DNA from: Hirsutella rhossiliensis
Lineage: Eukaryota > Ascomycota > Sordariomycetes > Hypocreales > Ophiocordycipitaceae
DNA: 64,000 bases
NCBI RefSeq assembly: GCF_020360975.1
Contig: NW_025408670.1
Span: 6,262,001-6,326,000, forward strand
Reading direction: 5' to 3'
Shown: positions 23,633 to 34,674 of the stretch, piece after piece
Numbering within the stretch: the stretch's first letter is position 1
Layout: every line of letters begins with the position of its first letter
Notes under the pieces: model-generated
The model's input: only the letters and a program-made list of their open reading frames with translations
Database searches by the model: none
What the model was told of the DNA's origin: nothing
Translations under genes and position numbers: made by a program

Positions 23633-24405
23633 ATGCCACGACGACGCCGCCCCCCGCGCGCCGGCGCCCTCTCGGAGCTCCAGCCCGTCAAGATCGCCAC
23701 GCAGATCGCCACGCTCCAGGCCCTCTTCTACGCCGCCGCCGTCGTCCTCATGCTCTTCACCGCCCTGGTCGCCGGCATGCCCTTTAGCCTCGACCTGGTC
23801 TTTGGCTGGGACCGCGTGCGCGGCGACACCACGCGCGGCTGGCTCCTGGCCCTGATCTGGGTTCTGGACGGTGGGCTCTGCATGTACGTCGATGGCTGCC
23901 CTGCTTCGCCGAGACGACTCCTCGCTTTGTGTCGTGCCCGCGCAGCGCCGAGGGGTCCGTCCGGGGCCGCGCTGCGAGGACGCAACGGACGTGAGCTAAC
24001 CTCTTCTGCCTCGCCCTCAGGGCCGTCGCCATCGTCGTCCTCGTCGCCCGCAGCAAGCTCGTCCCCGACTTCGCCCTCACCGTCCACTTCCTCCACCTCG
24101 TCCTGACGACGCTCTACAGCCGCGTCCTCCCCCGCAACTACATGTGGTGGATCGCCATGCTCGCCTCCGCCGCCGTCGCCGTCTCCTTCGGAATGTGGGG
24201 GTGCCGCTACCGCGAGCTTCAGCCCGTCTTCTTCGGCGGCGGACGCATCCTCGGCTCCCGCGCCGCCGCCGCCGAGCAGGGCGAGAATGCCCCGCCGCTC
24301 GACGCCGACGACGCCGACCCCGGCTTTGCGAGCGGGAGCGGCCGCGGCCGCGGGCCCGACGGCGCCGGCGCGTATGAGATGGTGCACATGAAGCAGGCGA
24401 CGTAG
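23633..24405 (+). CDS. SYS1: Golgi membrane protein Sys1
   Basis: Multispanning trans-Golgi protein that recruits the Arl3/ARFRP1 GTPase and so acts in Golgi-endosome traffic. Predicted exons are 23633-23883 and 24021-24405 (211 aa); the 137 bp intron (gtacgt...ccctcag) splits a Met codon so that LDGGLCM joins AVAIVVLVARS. There are four hydrophobic segments: about 30-55, 72-100, 105-125 and 130-150. The family pattern is clear: QIATLQALFY, SLDLVFGWDRVRGDTTRGW, VPDFALTVHFLHLVLTTLYS and NYMWWIAMLASAAVAV. The C-terminal 55 residues are hydrophilic, with Ala/Gly and acidic residues. Length is close to yeast Sys1 (203 aa). ATG 23633 is followed by a basic stretch (PRRRRPPR). Confidence 0.9.
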
Positions 24406-24894
24406 CCCTCCCCCGAAGGCACCGAGGCCTATGCTGCGTCGCGTCTGTGTTTGTGCTATCAGGGGGTGAAAAAGGGGGTGTGTGTTTTGCCGATGCTTCG
24501 CGGCAGACCACCCGGGGATGGCGGGTTTTTTTGTTGGACTAGTGTTGCATTGCTCGGCGTTTGGGGCGCATACAAGACGAATACGGCACGAGAAAGCGTG
24601 GTGTTGACTAGAAGAGAGGAGGAGCCTTTGTTTGATGTAGTCTGGGCCGTCTCCCCGGACTCAAGTCATAGAGACGAGGAGCAGTAGCCGGCCAGGCGAG
24701 GACACACCAGCTGTACGATGAGGGATCCCGTGATGATGAGGAGTTAAATAGAAGCCAGCGCGCGTCCATCATGTTGCTACGAGCGTCGTATTATAGTCAC
24801 TTGCCCGTTCTCTACGCGCATAAGGAACACACAGCGTCAATGTTCAAGCATGAAATGTCTAGTTTTATTCTTCACGCGCGCGCGCGCATCCCCC
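24406..24894. other. Intergenic region between convergent SYS1 and CFT2
   Basis: Half a kilobase of presumed 3' UTRs. An alternating CG run (about 24878-24887) lies next to the CFT2 stop. No coding sequence was recognised. Confidence 0.6.
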
Positions 24895-27845
24895 CTAGGC
24901 GCCCGCCACGACAGCCAGGCCTTCGTAAATGGCCCTCTTGACCGCGTACACAGTGTTCCTCCTAGCGCCGCCGGCGACGGGCAGGCCCACGCTCTCCACC
25001 TCGACGCGGCCCTCGGTCGTCTTGCGCACGACGACGGAGCCGTCGACGACGAGCATGCCCTCACCGCGAAACTCGGCCCCATGGCCGGCGCCCTGCATCG
25101 CGCGCCGCAGGTCCGCCAGCCGCAGGTCGCCCACGTGCAGCGGCTGCGCGGCCGTGCGCGTCGCCGAGAGCAGGTTGACCGGCACCACGTCGAGCACGGG
25201 CAGCGCCGACGGTGCCGCCGACGAGGCCAGCGACGTCGGCGCGAGCGCCGCCGACGACGGCTCCGTCTTCTGGCGCTTGGCCCGCGACTCGTCCTCGTCC
25301 GCCGGCGGGGCCTCGGACGCGCCCGCCGCCGCGTGGAGCTGGCCGCTGATGGTGACGATGCTGAAGCCACGGACGTTTTGCCACTTGATCTTCTTGACCA
25401 GCGGGTCCGCCAGCTTGACGACCCAGGCGTTGGTGTCGACACTGGCGTCGACCCAGACGCCGACTTCGGGCGTAAACACGTCCACCGCCTTATCCCCGTC
25501 CTTGGCCAGCGCTGCCCGGCAGTCCGCCGCGAGGGCCATCGTCTCGTCGCGGCTGCCGCCCACGAGAATCAGCTTGCGCGGTTGAATCAGGGGGATCAGC
25601 ATGTCCAGGCTTCGCCGGTCGTGGAGACCGCTGAAGTCGACAAAGGCAATGCGGAGGTTGGCCGCAATCGTCTCCGAGTTGTAGACGAGCTTGGACGGAC
25701 CCGTCGGCTCTTCGGGCTCCGTATCCTCCACAGCGTCCAATTCGTCGTGCTCGACCGCTTCGGCGGCGGAGGCGGCAGCGGCAGCAGCTCCGTCCACGGC
25801 CTCGGCCGCCGCCTGCGCCTTGCCGCCCTGCCCCCGTCTCCTGGGCCCCGAGGCCCTTTTGGCGACATCGCCCCACTTGCGCTTCTTGCCAAGCTTGTCG
25901 TCCTCGGCCGCCACGTTGCCGCCGTCGGCGTTGTCCTCATCCTTCTCCTCCGCGCGCAGGTAGTCCTCGGGTCGAATCAGCTCCCCAAAGTCATCGTTCC
26001 TCTTTCTCCGGACGGCAAGGGGAAAGCATCTTTCGCGGCCCCTCTTTCCGCGTGAGTCGAAGTCGTAGACGCCCTTCTTCTTGATCAAGACGTTGATGCC
26101 CAGGTCCTCGTCCTTGAGCACCACGTTCTTGCGCCCGGCCTGGCCCATGGTTGCGGAAACGGTCAGTGCCTTGCCTTGCTGCTGGCCATCCTCGTCCTCG
26201 GAATCAGACGACGAATCTGAAGACGCATCGTCGACATCGGCCGATGCCTCCAAAGCCGTGGCCCCGCCCGCGTGCTGCGTCGCCTGGAGCTGCCTCTGGG
26301 TGACGAGCCATTGTTGGTAAACGGCGAGCTCGTCGCCTTCGAGAGCTTGTCGGGCAGCCTGGCGAAGCTGCAGCTCCCGACCGCCGCCGTACACCGTCTC
26401 GAGTTGGTCGCCGCCAGCCGTCTGCTCGACAGAGACTCCGTCCCGCTTTTCCTTCCACCATTCCCAGAGGGTCCTCGCAACAGACTCGCTGCCGTCTTTG
26501 GCCACGCTTGGCCTGTCGGTCAGAATGACTAGGTTCTTGGAATCACTCGCCAAGCCCTTGATCAAGTCTTTGGAGAAGCCCCACTCCATGCTCATGTCGC
26601 TGGCCAATATGACCCGACCCTTGGACTCGCCATGATCACCGACGCGGCTGAGCAGCTTGGCGATTTGCGCCCTTCGTTCAAGGAGCCGGAGATGTTTAAA
26701 GTCGAAAGGGCCGGCTTCTTTCCTATCATTGGCTCCGTTTGCTTTGCGCTGCCCCTCGGCACACGCTTCAAACTCCTGCACAATGTTGTTGTCCATCCAC
26801 TCAAGCATGCTCCTAGCATAGCGCATGGTGCTCGACATGTTGCGGCCAGCGAGGTAGAGCTTGGCCGATCTCAGAGTGCTGCCCTTGGGCGAAGCATCCT
26901 GCCTCCACGCGTGCTCGAGAAAGTAGGCCATTTCCAAGACACGGGCGCTCGAGTCGACGGGAATCAGCACCGTGCCTCCCTTGGACACGCACGCCTTGAT
27001 CATGTCGATCAGGCTCTCATCTCTCTTAACACGGCCGCCGGCCTGCGCGCCCCGGCTGCTGCAAATGAGAGCCGTCGGCTTCCGCAGCTGCTCAATGACT
27101 TCGGCTCCGCCGCCCGCGGCCCCGTCGAGCCAGGCGGCGCCAGCAAAGACATTTTCTCGGGCCTGGTTCCAGTCGACAGCGTAGACGATGGATTCCAGCC
27201 CGTGCTGGATGTGCCAGATGGTGCCGCCGAGAGTATGGCCCGCGTTGTAGGCGGTGATGGTCAGTCCGTTGAGCGGCGGGGAAAATGGCGACGGCAACGG
27301 CTGGTGAGGCTGCGAATACTTGAGGGGTTGTATAAGGGAGAAGTATCGCGCGATGTCGCTTGGGGTCGGGGACTGTAGGAGGAGGTTCTGGGCGGTCGAG
27401 GCCGTCTGAGAATAGGCATAGGCGAGCTCGGAAAGGGAGCTCTGGGAGATTGTGGTGCAGGCGGCGGGGGTCGACGAGTACAAGTCTTGGGTGAGGGAGC
27501 GGCCGAGGTCGATGACGGGGCGGGTGGCGTAGGCAGGGACGCGGGTGAAGAGAGGAAAGTTTTTGCAGCAGTGGACGTAGGCGGCGAGGTGAGAGACGGT
27601 GGCGTGGGTGAGGAGGATGAGCGAGAGCGTCGGGACTTGCCTGTCGGGCAGCAGATCGTCAGCGACGTCGCGGTGAAGCAGGGCGTGGCGAAGACTCACT
27701 TTTCGAGCTCGGCTAGCTTGTTGACATCAAACGACTCGTCCCAGCCGAGGTCGACGAGGACCTTGACGCCGCCATCGAGCTCGAGGAGGGATTGCGACGC
27801 CGTGGATTCGGAGAGGGCGCCCTGGAGGGGGCAAAAGGTGAACAT
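24895..27845 (-). CDS. CFT2: Cleavage and polyadenylation factor subunit Cft2 (CPSF100-like)
   Basis: Non-catalytic metallo-beta-lactamase/beta-CASP partner of the Ysh1 endonuclease in the nuclear mRNA 3'-end cleavage complex. Predicted exons are 27845-27700 and 27640-24895 (963 aa). The 59 bp intron (gtgagt...cgacag) joins LAELEK to QVPTLSLILL. The N-terminal MBL part has FTFCPLQGALSES and VLVDLGW. The usual zinc-binding HxHxDH is degenerate (LTHATVSHLAAY, 59-70), as expected for CPSF100 and unlike CPSF73. HTLGGTIW and DWNQARENV follow, then the beta-CASP domain (VLIPVDSSARVLEMAYFLEHAW; VILASDMSMEWGFSKDLI). An acidic region (SSDSSSDSEDEDG) and an Ala-rich linker precede the conserved C-terminal part (LVYNSETIAANLRIAFVDFSG; PRKLILVGGS). 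A 401-codon frame on the other strand is its shadow. Confidence 0.93.
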
Positions 27846-29058
27846 GTTTGGCGATCAAGGCGGCGCGGCGAGCATGGCGTCCTTTGCGCGCACGAGGGAT
27901 CAGGGAGAGGGACGGTGGCGGGGCTCTGCCGCGGCGATGGCGGGCATGTCCTCTGCGTCGAGGGAGAGGGGTCAATGGCTGAGGGCTTGGGGCGGGCGTC
28001 GAAGCAAAGGCTGGAGGCAGCGTCGCACAACAATGCCCTTGTTCGTTTGGTCAATAGCCCGCGAAGAGGCTCAATGCTGGCAGGCAGGTTGAGGGTCCAT
28101 CTCGCCACGTGACCCGAGCCAGTCAGGCATAAAGTAATTAGCCAAGTTACGTACAGTACTCCCCAAGTTGCTCATCATCACGGGTCGGCACAACAATGTC
28201 GCGGCTTAGACAGCTTCCCCCGCCCAGCGGCTTCCAGGCGTCTCCACCCTCCCCGCCGACGGACCGCGCCGGAGGACACCTACAAGCTTAAGCTGGGCCT
28301 ACAGTACAAGCTTAAGCTGGAGCTGCAAGCTCAAGCTGGGCCTACAAGCTTAAAGCTGGTAAATCCTCCGTTTCAGCGGGCCAGCAAAAAGCGTCGCGGA
28401 AGCAGTCGACACTTTGGCAGACTGCCATGCGGCGCAATGACTCGGCATTCTTTCTCTCGCCGTGAGCCTAGCGTCCCTCTCGCAACGCTCACTCTCCGCG
28501 GCATGCACAATGAAAAAGTCTCCCATCTTGGACCGAGTCGCGATCCAGAAAAGACTCCCGGTTTCCGACGGCTGCAGAACAATCTTGGAGGGAGGGCCGA
28601 GACAGCTTCAGTCGAGCTTGTGTCCTGAGGACGAAGAAGACAAGAAATATGTGAGAAAGGAAGGACGACGGAGGAGGAAAGATGACGAGGACCAGCTTCG
28701 AGCCTCTGCGGATGCGCGCATTGGTGGTGTTTTGGCTTACCGACAGGTAGCCCTACACTCTTCTTCCCAAGCCAGCTTAGCCTCCTTGTTCCGAGGCCAC
28801 CGAGATGACGGGGCGGTGCGTTTTCGGATTAGCTGCAGCAGTCGTAAGGGGAGGAGTCGAGCGTCGGCCGTAGAGGCGCTGCCGACCGAGGCTCGGCTCA
28901 AAGTGGAAAATGACCGACAGGCCATGTCGGACGTGACAATGGCAGCAGATGCACCTCTCTTTTTGGAATGAACGAGACAGCTTTGCAATCTGACCAGCTC
29001 ACTCATTTCGACGGATTTCCCCAACATTTACTACCTGTCATAAAGGTCGCAACAGGCA
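27846..29058. other. Divergent intergenic region, CFT2 / monooxygenase
   Basis: 1.2 kb holding the two upstream regions and a four-copy AAGCTTAAGCTGG repeat at 28281-28359. A 169-codon frame at 28462-28971 has no recognisable domain and is not called. Confidence 0.55.
28281..28359. repeat. Tandem repeat of TACAAGCTTAAGCTGG(GCC) units
   Basis: Four imperfect copies, starting near 28281, 28305, 28326 and 28343 (unit about 17-24 bases). Each is centred on caagct(t/c)aagctgg, which contains the palindrome aagctt and the near-palindrome agcttaagct. It lies about 0.7 kb upstream of the monooxygenase and 0.4 kb upstream of CFT2. Confidence 0.85.
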
Positions 29059-30318
29059 ATGTCCGTCATCATCTGCGGCGCCGGCGTCGTCGGCCTCTGT
29101 CTCGCCCACGGGCTCAAAAAGGTATTGACCACCCACGACACGCCTCTTCCCCTCTGCTCACCGCCCAAGGCCAACATACCCTTTGAAATATACGAGCGCG
29201 ACACCCACGTCGACGCCCGCCCCCACGGCTGGGCCATCACGCTGCACTGGGTGCTCCCCTACCTGCGGCAGCTGCTCGACGCCGCGACGCTCGACGCCAT
29301 CGACGCCGTCCAGGTCGACCCGGACATCGGCCGCTGCGACCGCGGCAACTTCCTGTTCCTCAACCTCGCCACCCTCGAGGCCAAGTTCCGCATCCCCCCC
29401 AACGACCGCCGCCGCGTCAACCGCGAGCGCCTGCGCAAGGCCCTGCTGCGCGGCGTCGCCGGCCACGTCCGCTGGGGGAAGCGCCTCGCCCGCGTCGAGC
29501 TGGTCGCCGACGGCGGCGGGGTCAGGGCCGTCTTTGAGGATGGCGACGAGGCTCGCGGCCGTCTGCTCGTCGGCGCAGAGGGCGCCAGCTCGCGCACCCG
29601 CGAGTTCCTCGTGCCCGACGCCCACGCCAACCACCAGCTGCCCGTCAAGCTCGTCGGCGCCGCCGTCGACCTGACGCCCGACCAGGCCCAGCCGCTGCGC
29701 GACATCGACCCGCTGCTCTTCCAGGGCTGCCACCCGGAGACGGGCCACTTCCTGTGGGTGTCGCTGCTCGAGACGCCCGACACCAACGGCTCGCGCGCCA
29801 CGCCCGCCGAGCACTACCGCGTCCAGGTCATCATCTCGTGGCTCGTCAAGGACCCGGCCGCCGACCAGGTGCCCGCCACCGACGCCGCGCGCCTCGCCGA
29901 GATGCGCCGCCGCGCCGAGGGCTTCCACCCGTCGCTGCGCGCCGTCATCGACGGCATCCCCGCGTCGAGCCCCATCATGGAGATTGCCCTGCAGGACTGG
30001 CCGTGCCGGCCCTGGGACAACCGCGACGGCCGCGTCACCCTCGTCGGCGACGCCGCCCACGCAATGACCATGTACCGCGGCGAGGCGGCCAACCACGGCA
30101 TCCTCGACGCCTTTTACCTGTGCCGCGCCCTCGAGCGCGCGGGCCACGGCGGGCAGTCGGCCCAGAGGCAGGCCGTCGACGAGTACGAGGCCGAGATGAC
30201 GCAGAGGGCCGCGCCCGCCGTGTTGCTGAGTCGCCAGGCCTGCCTCGACGCCCACGACTATCACGGGCTCAACGAGAATTCGGCCGTGCTGAAGAGGAGG
30301 GCGGTCCAGGCCGAGTGA
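29059..30318 (+). CDS. FAD-dependent monooxygenase (salicylate-hydroxylase-like)
   Basis: Class A flavoprotein hydroxylase fold; the substrate is unknown. Predicted exons are 29059-29121 and 29170-30318 (403 aa), removing a 48 bp in-frame intron (gtattg...cccaag) so that GLKK joins ANIPFEIYERD, which restores the Rossmann fold. FAD motifs: GAGVVG at residues 7-12, the ribose-binding Glu in YERD, and the second motif VTLVGDAAHAM followed by RGEAANHGILDA. RRRVNRERLRKALL and LLVGAEGASSRTRE are also typical of PF01494. The usual GxNQ/GxN after the GD motif is replaced by RGEAANH, a common variant in fungal uncharacterised members. No transporter, regulator or biosynthetic core gene lies beside it, so there is no cluster evidence. 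GC content at third positions is very high, like its neighbours. Confidence 0.85.
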   Translation: MSVIICGAGVVGLCLAHGLKKVLTTHDTPLPLCSPPKANIPFEIYERDTHVDARPHGWAITLHWVLPYLRQLLDAATLDAIDAVQVDPDIGRCDRGNFLFLNLATLEAKFRIPPNDRRRVNRERLRKALLRGVAGHVRWGKRLARVELVADGGGVRAVFEDGDEARGRLLVGAEGASSRTREFLVPDAHANHQLPVKLVGAAVDLTPDQAQPLRDIDPLLFQGCHPETGHFLWVSLLETPDTNGSRATPAEHYRVQVIISWLVKDPAADQVPATDAARLAEMRRRAEGFHPSLRAVIDGIPASSPIMEIALQDWPCRPWDNRDGRVTLVGDAAHAMTMYRGEAANHGILDAFYLCRALERAGHGGQSAQRQAVDEYEAEMTQRAAPAVLLSRQACLDAHDYHGLNENSAVLKRRAVQAE

Positions 30319-32168
30319 GCCGCCGTCGTTGCTGTGGGTGGATGAAAGACGCATCAGGCGCGGTGCTGTGTGCTGGGCCGCGCGCGTCTCAGGCTCCTTC
30401 ACTCCCACCTCTTACTCACACAGTCACAAGCCGCAGCCAATCTGTCCATGATCCCCTCGACAAGCACGCATCATCACCCGCATGAAGCCACACAACCAAG
30501 CAAGAAGGGGGGGGGGATACGCCGAAAAGGAGCGTCACCCAAGCAGGGCCTCTCGCCAATCCACAGGCACGTATTCGTGAAAGGTGCTCGAATCGTGTGA
30601 GGACGACGCAAAGTCAAGCCACGATGGTTCCCCCTCCTCCCAGGCCTGACTCGTCTCTTCATTGGCAGGCAGACAAGCGATCGTCGTTTGACTGCCCACG
30701 CATGCGACAGACTTACGCGAGTGGGCCAGGGAAAATAAACGTGTCTGCTAAGGAAACAAGCTTATGTCGTAGGTAAAAGTAACGAAAAGGAAAAAAGAAA
30801 CAAAGAAAGTAAAGGAAATGCAGTCCATCCACCCCTCCCCGCCGGACCGTACAGGGGACCATGGTTGGCTTGCCTCGTTGGTTCCCGTGCTCGTCTCTGC
30901 CGTGCTGCGCGCTCATCTCATGTCCGACCTGACACATCCAGTACGTACAACAGCAGGTGGCGAGGCTTGGAAGATCCGACTTATCCGGTCATGTCTCTCC
31001 CCCCTGCTTGCGCGTCACGCACACTCTCTTACGCCCCCGCATGGGACACAAACAACAACGAACGGCTCTCTTCAACACGCACCCCCCCTCTATCTCCCCG
31101 TTTCTTTCCCTTCAACGTACCCCTCTTGCCTTCTTTTCGTCTTTACTCTTCCTCTCCGGCTTGGCCACGGCAGACAAGCTTTGTTTTCAATTCGTTTTTG
31201 GTTGACTGCCGCGCACTGACACGGAAAAAAGGGTCGATATTCTCCCATCAATGCTCCGGTTGGGCAATTGTGGCCACAAGGCTGGATGCATCGAGATTAG
31301 AGTCGGCGACACGCCCCCTTTTTTTACTCGAAACGAACGACTGCATGTTCCCACTTATACACTCCGTGTATGTATCTGCATGTACCAAGTAACGGCGTTT
31401 GATTAATTACCGCCGTGAAGCCATCTTGATCCTTTGCATCTATCTATATGTTCAGTGTTGAGTCTCTTTGTGCATGCAGGTGGCCGTCTCTTTTCCCACG
31501 CCCCCTTTTCCGGCGAGCCGTCCTGGACAGCCACCCTCGGACTTTTCCCGGCCTGTCCCAGTCTACAAACCCAGTCTACAAACCGCACAGCCTCATCATC
31601 GCCGCCCGCTGATTGAAGCCGCCGTCCCCCGCCGGCCTGGTCTTACCTACCTATTCGTATACCGACTTGACCCCCTTGCCGGGCAATGCAGGAACCTCGC
31701 TGCTGCCACCGCTGCACCCAACTCACGACAAGTCACATCCTCGACTGCTGCAAATTTCAAAGGCCCTTGTTGGCCTCGACGTCGCATCCATTCTCTTTCC
31801 AATGCGGGGGCCAACTGAAAAGCCCCGGCAAATCGGCTCGACTTGACGCTGCCTACTTAACGCGAGGTGCTCCACGTCTCAAACTTTAACCGGAAGTCTC
31901 CGCTGCAAAGGGCGATCAGTCCCTGCCTTTGCATTCCCAGGCCTGACCCCCGCTGCGGCAACAAAGATAAGGGTAGAAATAAGCGTAAATGGAAAAAAGG
32001 GAAACACATGCCGCGTCGTCAATGCGCCTCGTGCCGCCGGATTCCCCCTCTCCAACCTAAAAAATATCAACGCCGGTGAAATGCGTCACGCAAACAACTC
32101 CATGTGCTGTAATCTGCCTCGCGCAGCCCACCAGGGTATTATCGGTATCCGGAGACCCTCCACTCCGC
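30319..32168. other. Intergenic region between convergent monooxygenase and PAC2
   Basis: 1.85 kb with no recognised coding sequence. The part at about 30720-31400 is pyrimidine-rich, with AT-rich patches. It probably includes a long PAC2 3' UTR. Confidence 0.55.
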
Positions 32169-33485
32169 TCAGATGCAAAACTTGCGATCCAGCATCCTCA
32201 GCGCTCTGGCGTCCTCGCTGGCACCACCCTTGTCCAGGACCAGGCCGTTGGTCCGCGGGCTGCTGCTGGCGCTTCCGCTGCTGGCCGTCTTGGCGCTGCT
32301 GGGCTCGCTGTTGGATGGCGTCGGGTGCAGGAGGGCCGATAGGCTCGGCCTGGTGCTGCCACGGGGCATGGCACCATCGGGGTGAGAGATGCTCGGGGGG
32401 CTGACGCTCATGTGCCGCATGGGTGGCGTCGCCATGGCCGGGTGGCTCGACGAGCAAGTCCCGGGTGCCACCGAGTTGAGGGCCGGGAGGGGTCCATGGG
32501 AGCCCTTGGCCAACCCATTGCCGAGATGGTGGTCGCTGATGACGGCTTGTGCCGCCGCCTGCAGGTCCTTTTGCCGCGGCGAGTCGTGCAATCGCGGCGG
32601 CGACGGCCCATGTGCGGCGGTGTGGCCTGGGTAGACCGGTAATGAGCCGGCTTTGTTAGGGTTCTGTAGTGGAGGCAGCGGAGCCCGTTCGTGGGGTGGA
32701 GCGTGCGTGTAGTGCGAGGTCGCGTACGGCTGTGAGGCCTGGGGCGGAGGCAGGGCATGAACGTGTGGCGGGTAGGGCGACGGCGCATAATGCCCGTACG
32801 GGGGGGTTGCGGCCGGCGACGGGGGCCATCCGTAGCCGGGCTGGCCGTAGGCGTAGGCTTGGTGATGGGCGTGGGAATGTTGGGGGGCGATCATGTATGG
32901 CTGCTGCATGGGCGCGCGCGTGAGTGCCGGCGTCTGGTTCGTCTCGCCCATGCTCGACTCAGGATACATGCCCTTGGGCGGAACAATGGCACGCAGGGAT
33001 GGGTCGGAGCTCGGCTGGGGTAGGTCCGGTTGGCCCGGCTGCGGCCGGGAGTAGTAGGAGATGAGATGCAGATGTTGGCCATTGGAGGTGGTGATGCTGA
33101 AGGACTGCTTCATCAGGCCGTCGGCCTTGTAGCGGTAGCCCTCGGGCTCCCCGTCGTCGTGGTCCTCGTCGCTGCCGCGGCCCGAGTCGGGGGTCTTGCC
33201 GGCTCCTCTCCTGCCGTTGCCGAAGCCGCCCCCCCGCTTGCCCTCCATTTCCCTGTAGGTCAAGAAGCTGCCGGACACGCGGCTGGCGCTCCACGATTTG
33301 CCGTCTGTCCACCGCCTCATGCCGGCCTCACGCTCATCCCACACAAAGACGGAGCCCGAGCGGATCGACTGCCTCTCCTTTTCCGACAAGCGGCGCTGGA
33401 CTCGGGGCAGCAGGCCAAGGCGGCAAGCCTCAAACAGCTTGATGGCGTCTCCGGGAGTCCGGACGTAGCCGTGGTACGTCTCCAT
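32169..33485 (-). CDS. PAC2: Gti1/Pac2-family WOPR transcription regulator, Pac2 type
   Basis: Fungal-specific DNA-binding regulator related to Wor1/Ryp1/Sge1; family members control morphology, sexual development and, in some species, pathogenicity. The single exon encodes 438 aa. The start is set at METYHGYVRTP (33485) because that is the conserved beginning of the family; the frame extends further upstream without conservation. WOPR part a spans residues 1-82: FEACRLGLLPRVQRRL, SGSVFVWDERE, MRRWTDGKSWSASRVSGSFL, YREMEGK. Part b spans about 115-146: RYKADGLMKQSFSIT, HLHLISYYS. Between them is a short Gly/Asp-rich linker. The WDE and RVQRRL signatures favour Pac2 over the Wor1/Sge1 branch. 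The rest is Pro/His/Tyr/Ser-rich (PPSPAATPPYGHY...) and probably disordered. The upstream 11.5 kb has no gene. Confidence 0.92.
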   Translation of the reverse strand: METYHGYVRTPGDAIKLFEACRLGLLPRVQRRLSEKERQSIRSGSVFVWDEREAGMRRWTDGKSWSASRVSGSFLTYREMEGKRGGGFGNGRRGAGKTPDSGRGSDEDHDDGEPEGYRYKADGLMKQSFSITTSNGQHLHLISYYSRPQPGQPDLPQPSSDPSLRAIVPPKGMYPESSMGETNQTPALTRAPMQQPYMIAPQHSHAHHQAYAYGQPGYGWPPSPAATPPYGHYAPSPYPPHVHALPPPQASQPYATSHYTHAPPHERAPLPPLQNPNKAGSLPVYPGHTAAHGPSPPRLHDSPRQKDLQAAAQAVISDHHLGNGLAKGSHGPLPALNSVAPGTCSSSHPAMATPPMRHMSVSPPSISHPDGAMPRGSTRPSLSALLHPTPSNSEPSSAKTASSGSASSSPRTNGLVLDKGGASEDARALRMLDRKFCI

Positions 33486-34570
33486 CTTGTCTGAAGTGAT
33501 TGCGTCCGTTTTGACAGCTGTTTCCCGTGCCTGCTTGCGCAGGACGACCGCCGCGGCGAGGAAGACGCAGGGCGACAGGAACGATGATGATGGGCTCAAG
33601 TCCGCAGAGCTGGGGAGCACTTGAGCCCAGAAGATAAAGGCGTTGGTGCTTTATCTGGCAGCTCCTGGAGCGGAAGAGGGCTTGCCGAAGCGGGAGCCAG
33701 AGCTGCATTGGATGGGTTAGTCTCGTCAACTTTGCTCGGGGCACGGGACAGTGGGAAACGAGGCGAGAAAGGGGGCTCGGGCGGTGAAGAAGAGAATGGG
33801 CCGAGTGGCCGGCGCCTGGGTCGCAGTTGAAGCGACTTGCTCAAACGACGACCCCCTGTACGCCCGTGGATGCCGAGGACAGTACGTCCGTCGCTCACGG
33901 CAATGTCGGCACATGCAAACACTCAGGTCCGACAGCGACAGGCGTGGGTTGCGGCGGTCACGGCCCAGGCACACAAGGGTCGATTGAGGTGTTGCCGCTT
34001 GGCGATGTGCATGGCGACTGGAGAGCACAGGGTTCGAGAGGGTCTCGGCAGCGTGGCTGTGACCCCAAGGCGACCGAGAGTGAAGAATAGGCGAGGGCGG
34101 GCCACGGTACGCGCTTGCGACCACGATAGGCCGCTTGTATGGCCGTCTGGGCCGAGGCGGGAAGCGACATGGCGATGCGGGCCAATCCGCGGCGCCAGGA
34201 CGAGTCGAGGCGAGGAGCGTGTCGTCGACGAGGGAAACAGACGGTGAGCCTTACCTACGTTGTTGGATCAAGACGATGATGAGTGGGCGGCGGTAGCTGG
34301 TGGCTTTGACGGCGCTCGACGGTTTTGTTTTTTGGCGCAACGTTGGGAGTCGTAGAGTTTGGGGGCAGAGCTATGGGGCGGAGGAGAGGTTAACATGAGG
34401 TCGAGGATCGAGGTCTTAATGAGGAGGACGAGGAGGGAAGAGAGTGTAAATTAAGGTTGGGGTTGGTAATAAGGCGTGGTGCGTGACAAGCAAGGGCCAT
34501 GATTAGTGAGTTGAGGATGGATACGTCGGCGCTGCAGAGCCGAGAAGGGGGGTGTGCCATGGAGGAGCAG

Positions 34571-34674
34571 GGGGGGGTAGCAGAGGTTGCCACAGGGGGT
34601 GGGATACAAGGGGGGGGGGGGGGCTTTGGGGGTCTTGGGGGGCCTTTGGGGGGCCTTTTGGGGGGGGGGAGGGG
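34571..34674 (+). repeat. Long G-run tract (G-quadruplex potential)
   Basis: Within about 100 bases there are more than eight runs of four or more G separated by short loops (cttt, tctt, cctt, cctttt), including one run of 14 G. It lies 1.1 kb upstream of the PAC2 start codon; the C-rich strand is the PAC2 sense strand. Confidence 0.85.

Noticed and set aside
22270..23712. 480-codon minus-strand open frame
   Set aside because: Crosses the COA6 gene in the wrong frame and then promoter DNA; low complexity with no conserved domain.
24850..26055. 401-codon plus-strand open frame
   Set aside because: It lies inside CFT2 on the opposite strand, is Arg/Gly/Val-rich, and has no family motif; CFT2 is clearly the real gene.
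29158..30408. 416-codon minus-strand open frame
   Set aside because: Opposite the flavin monooxygenase, which has complete FAD motifs; the antisense frame has none.
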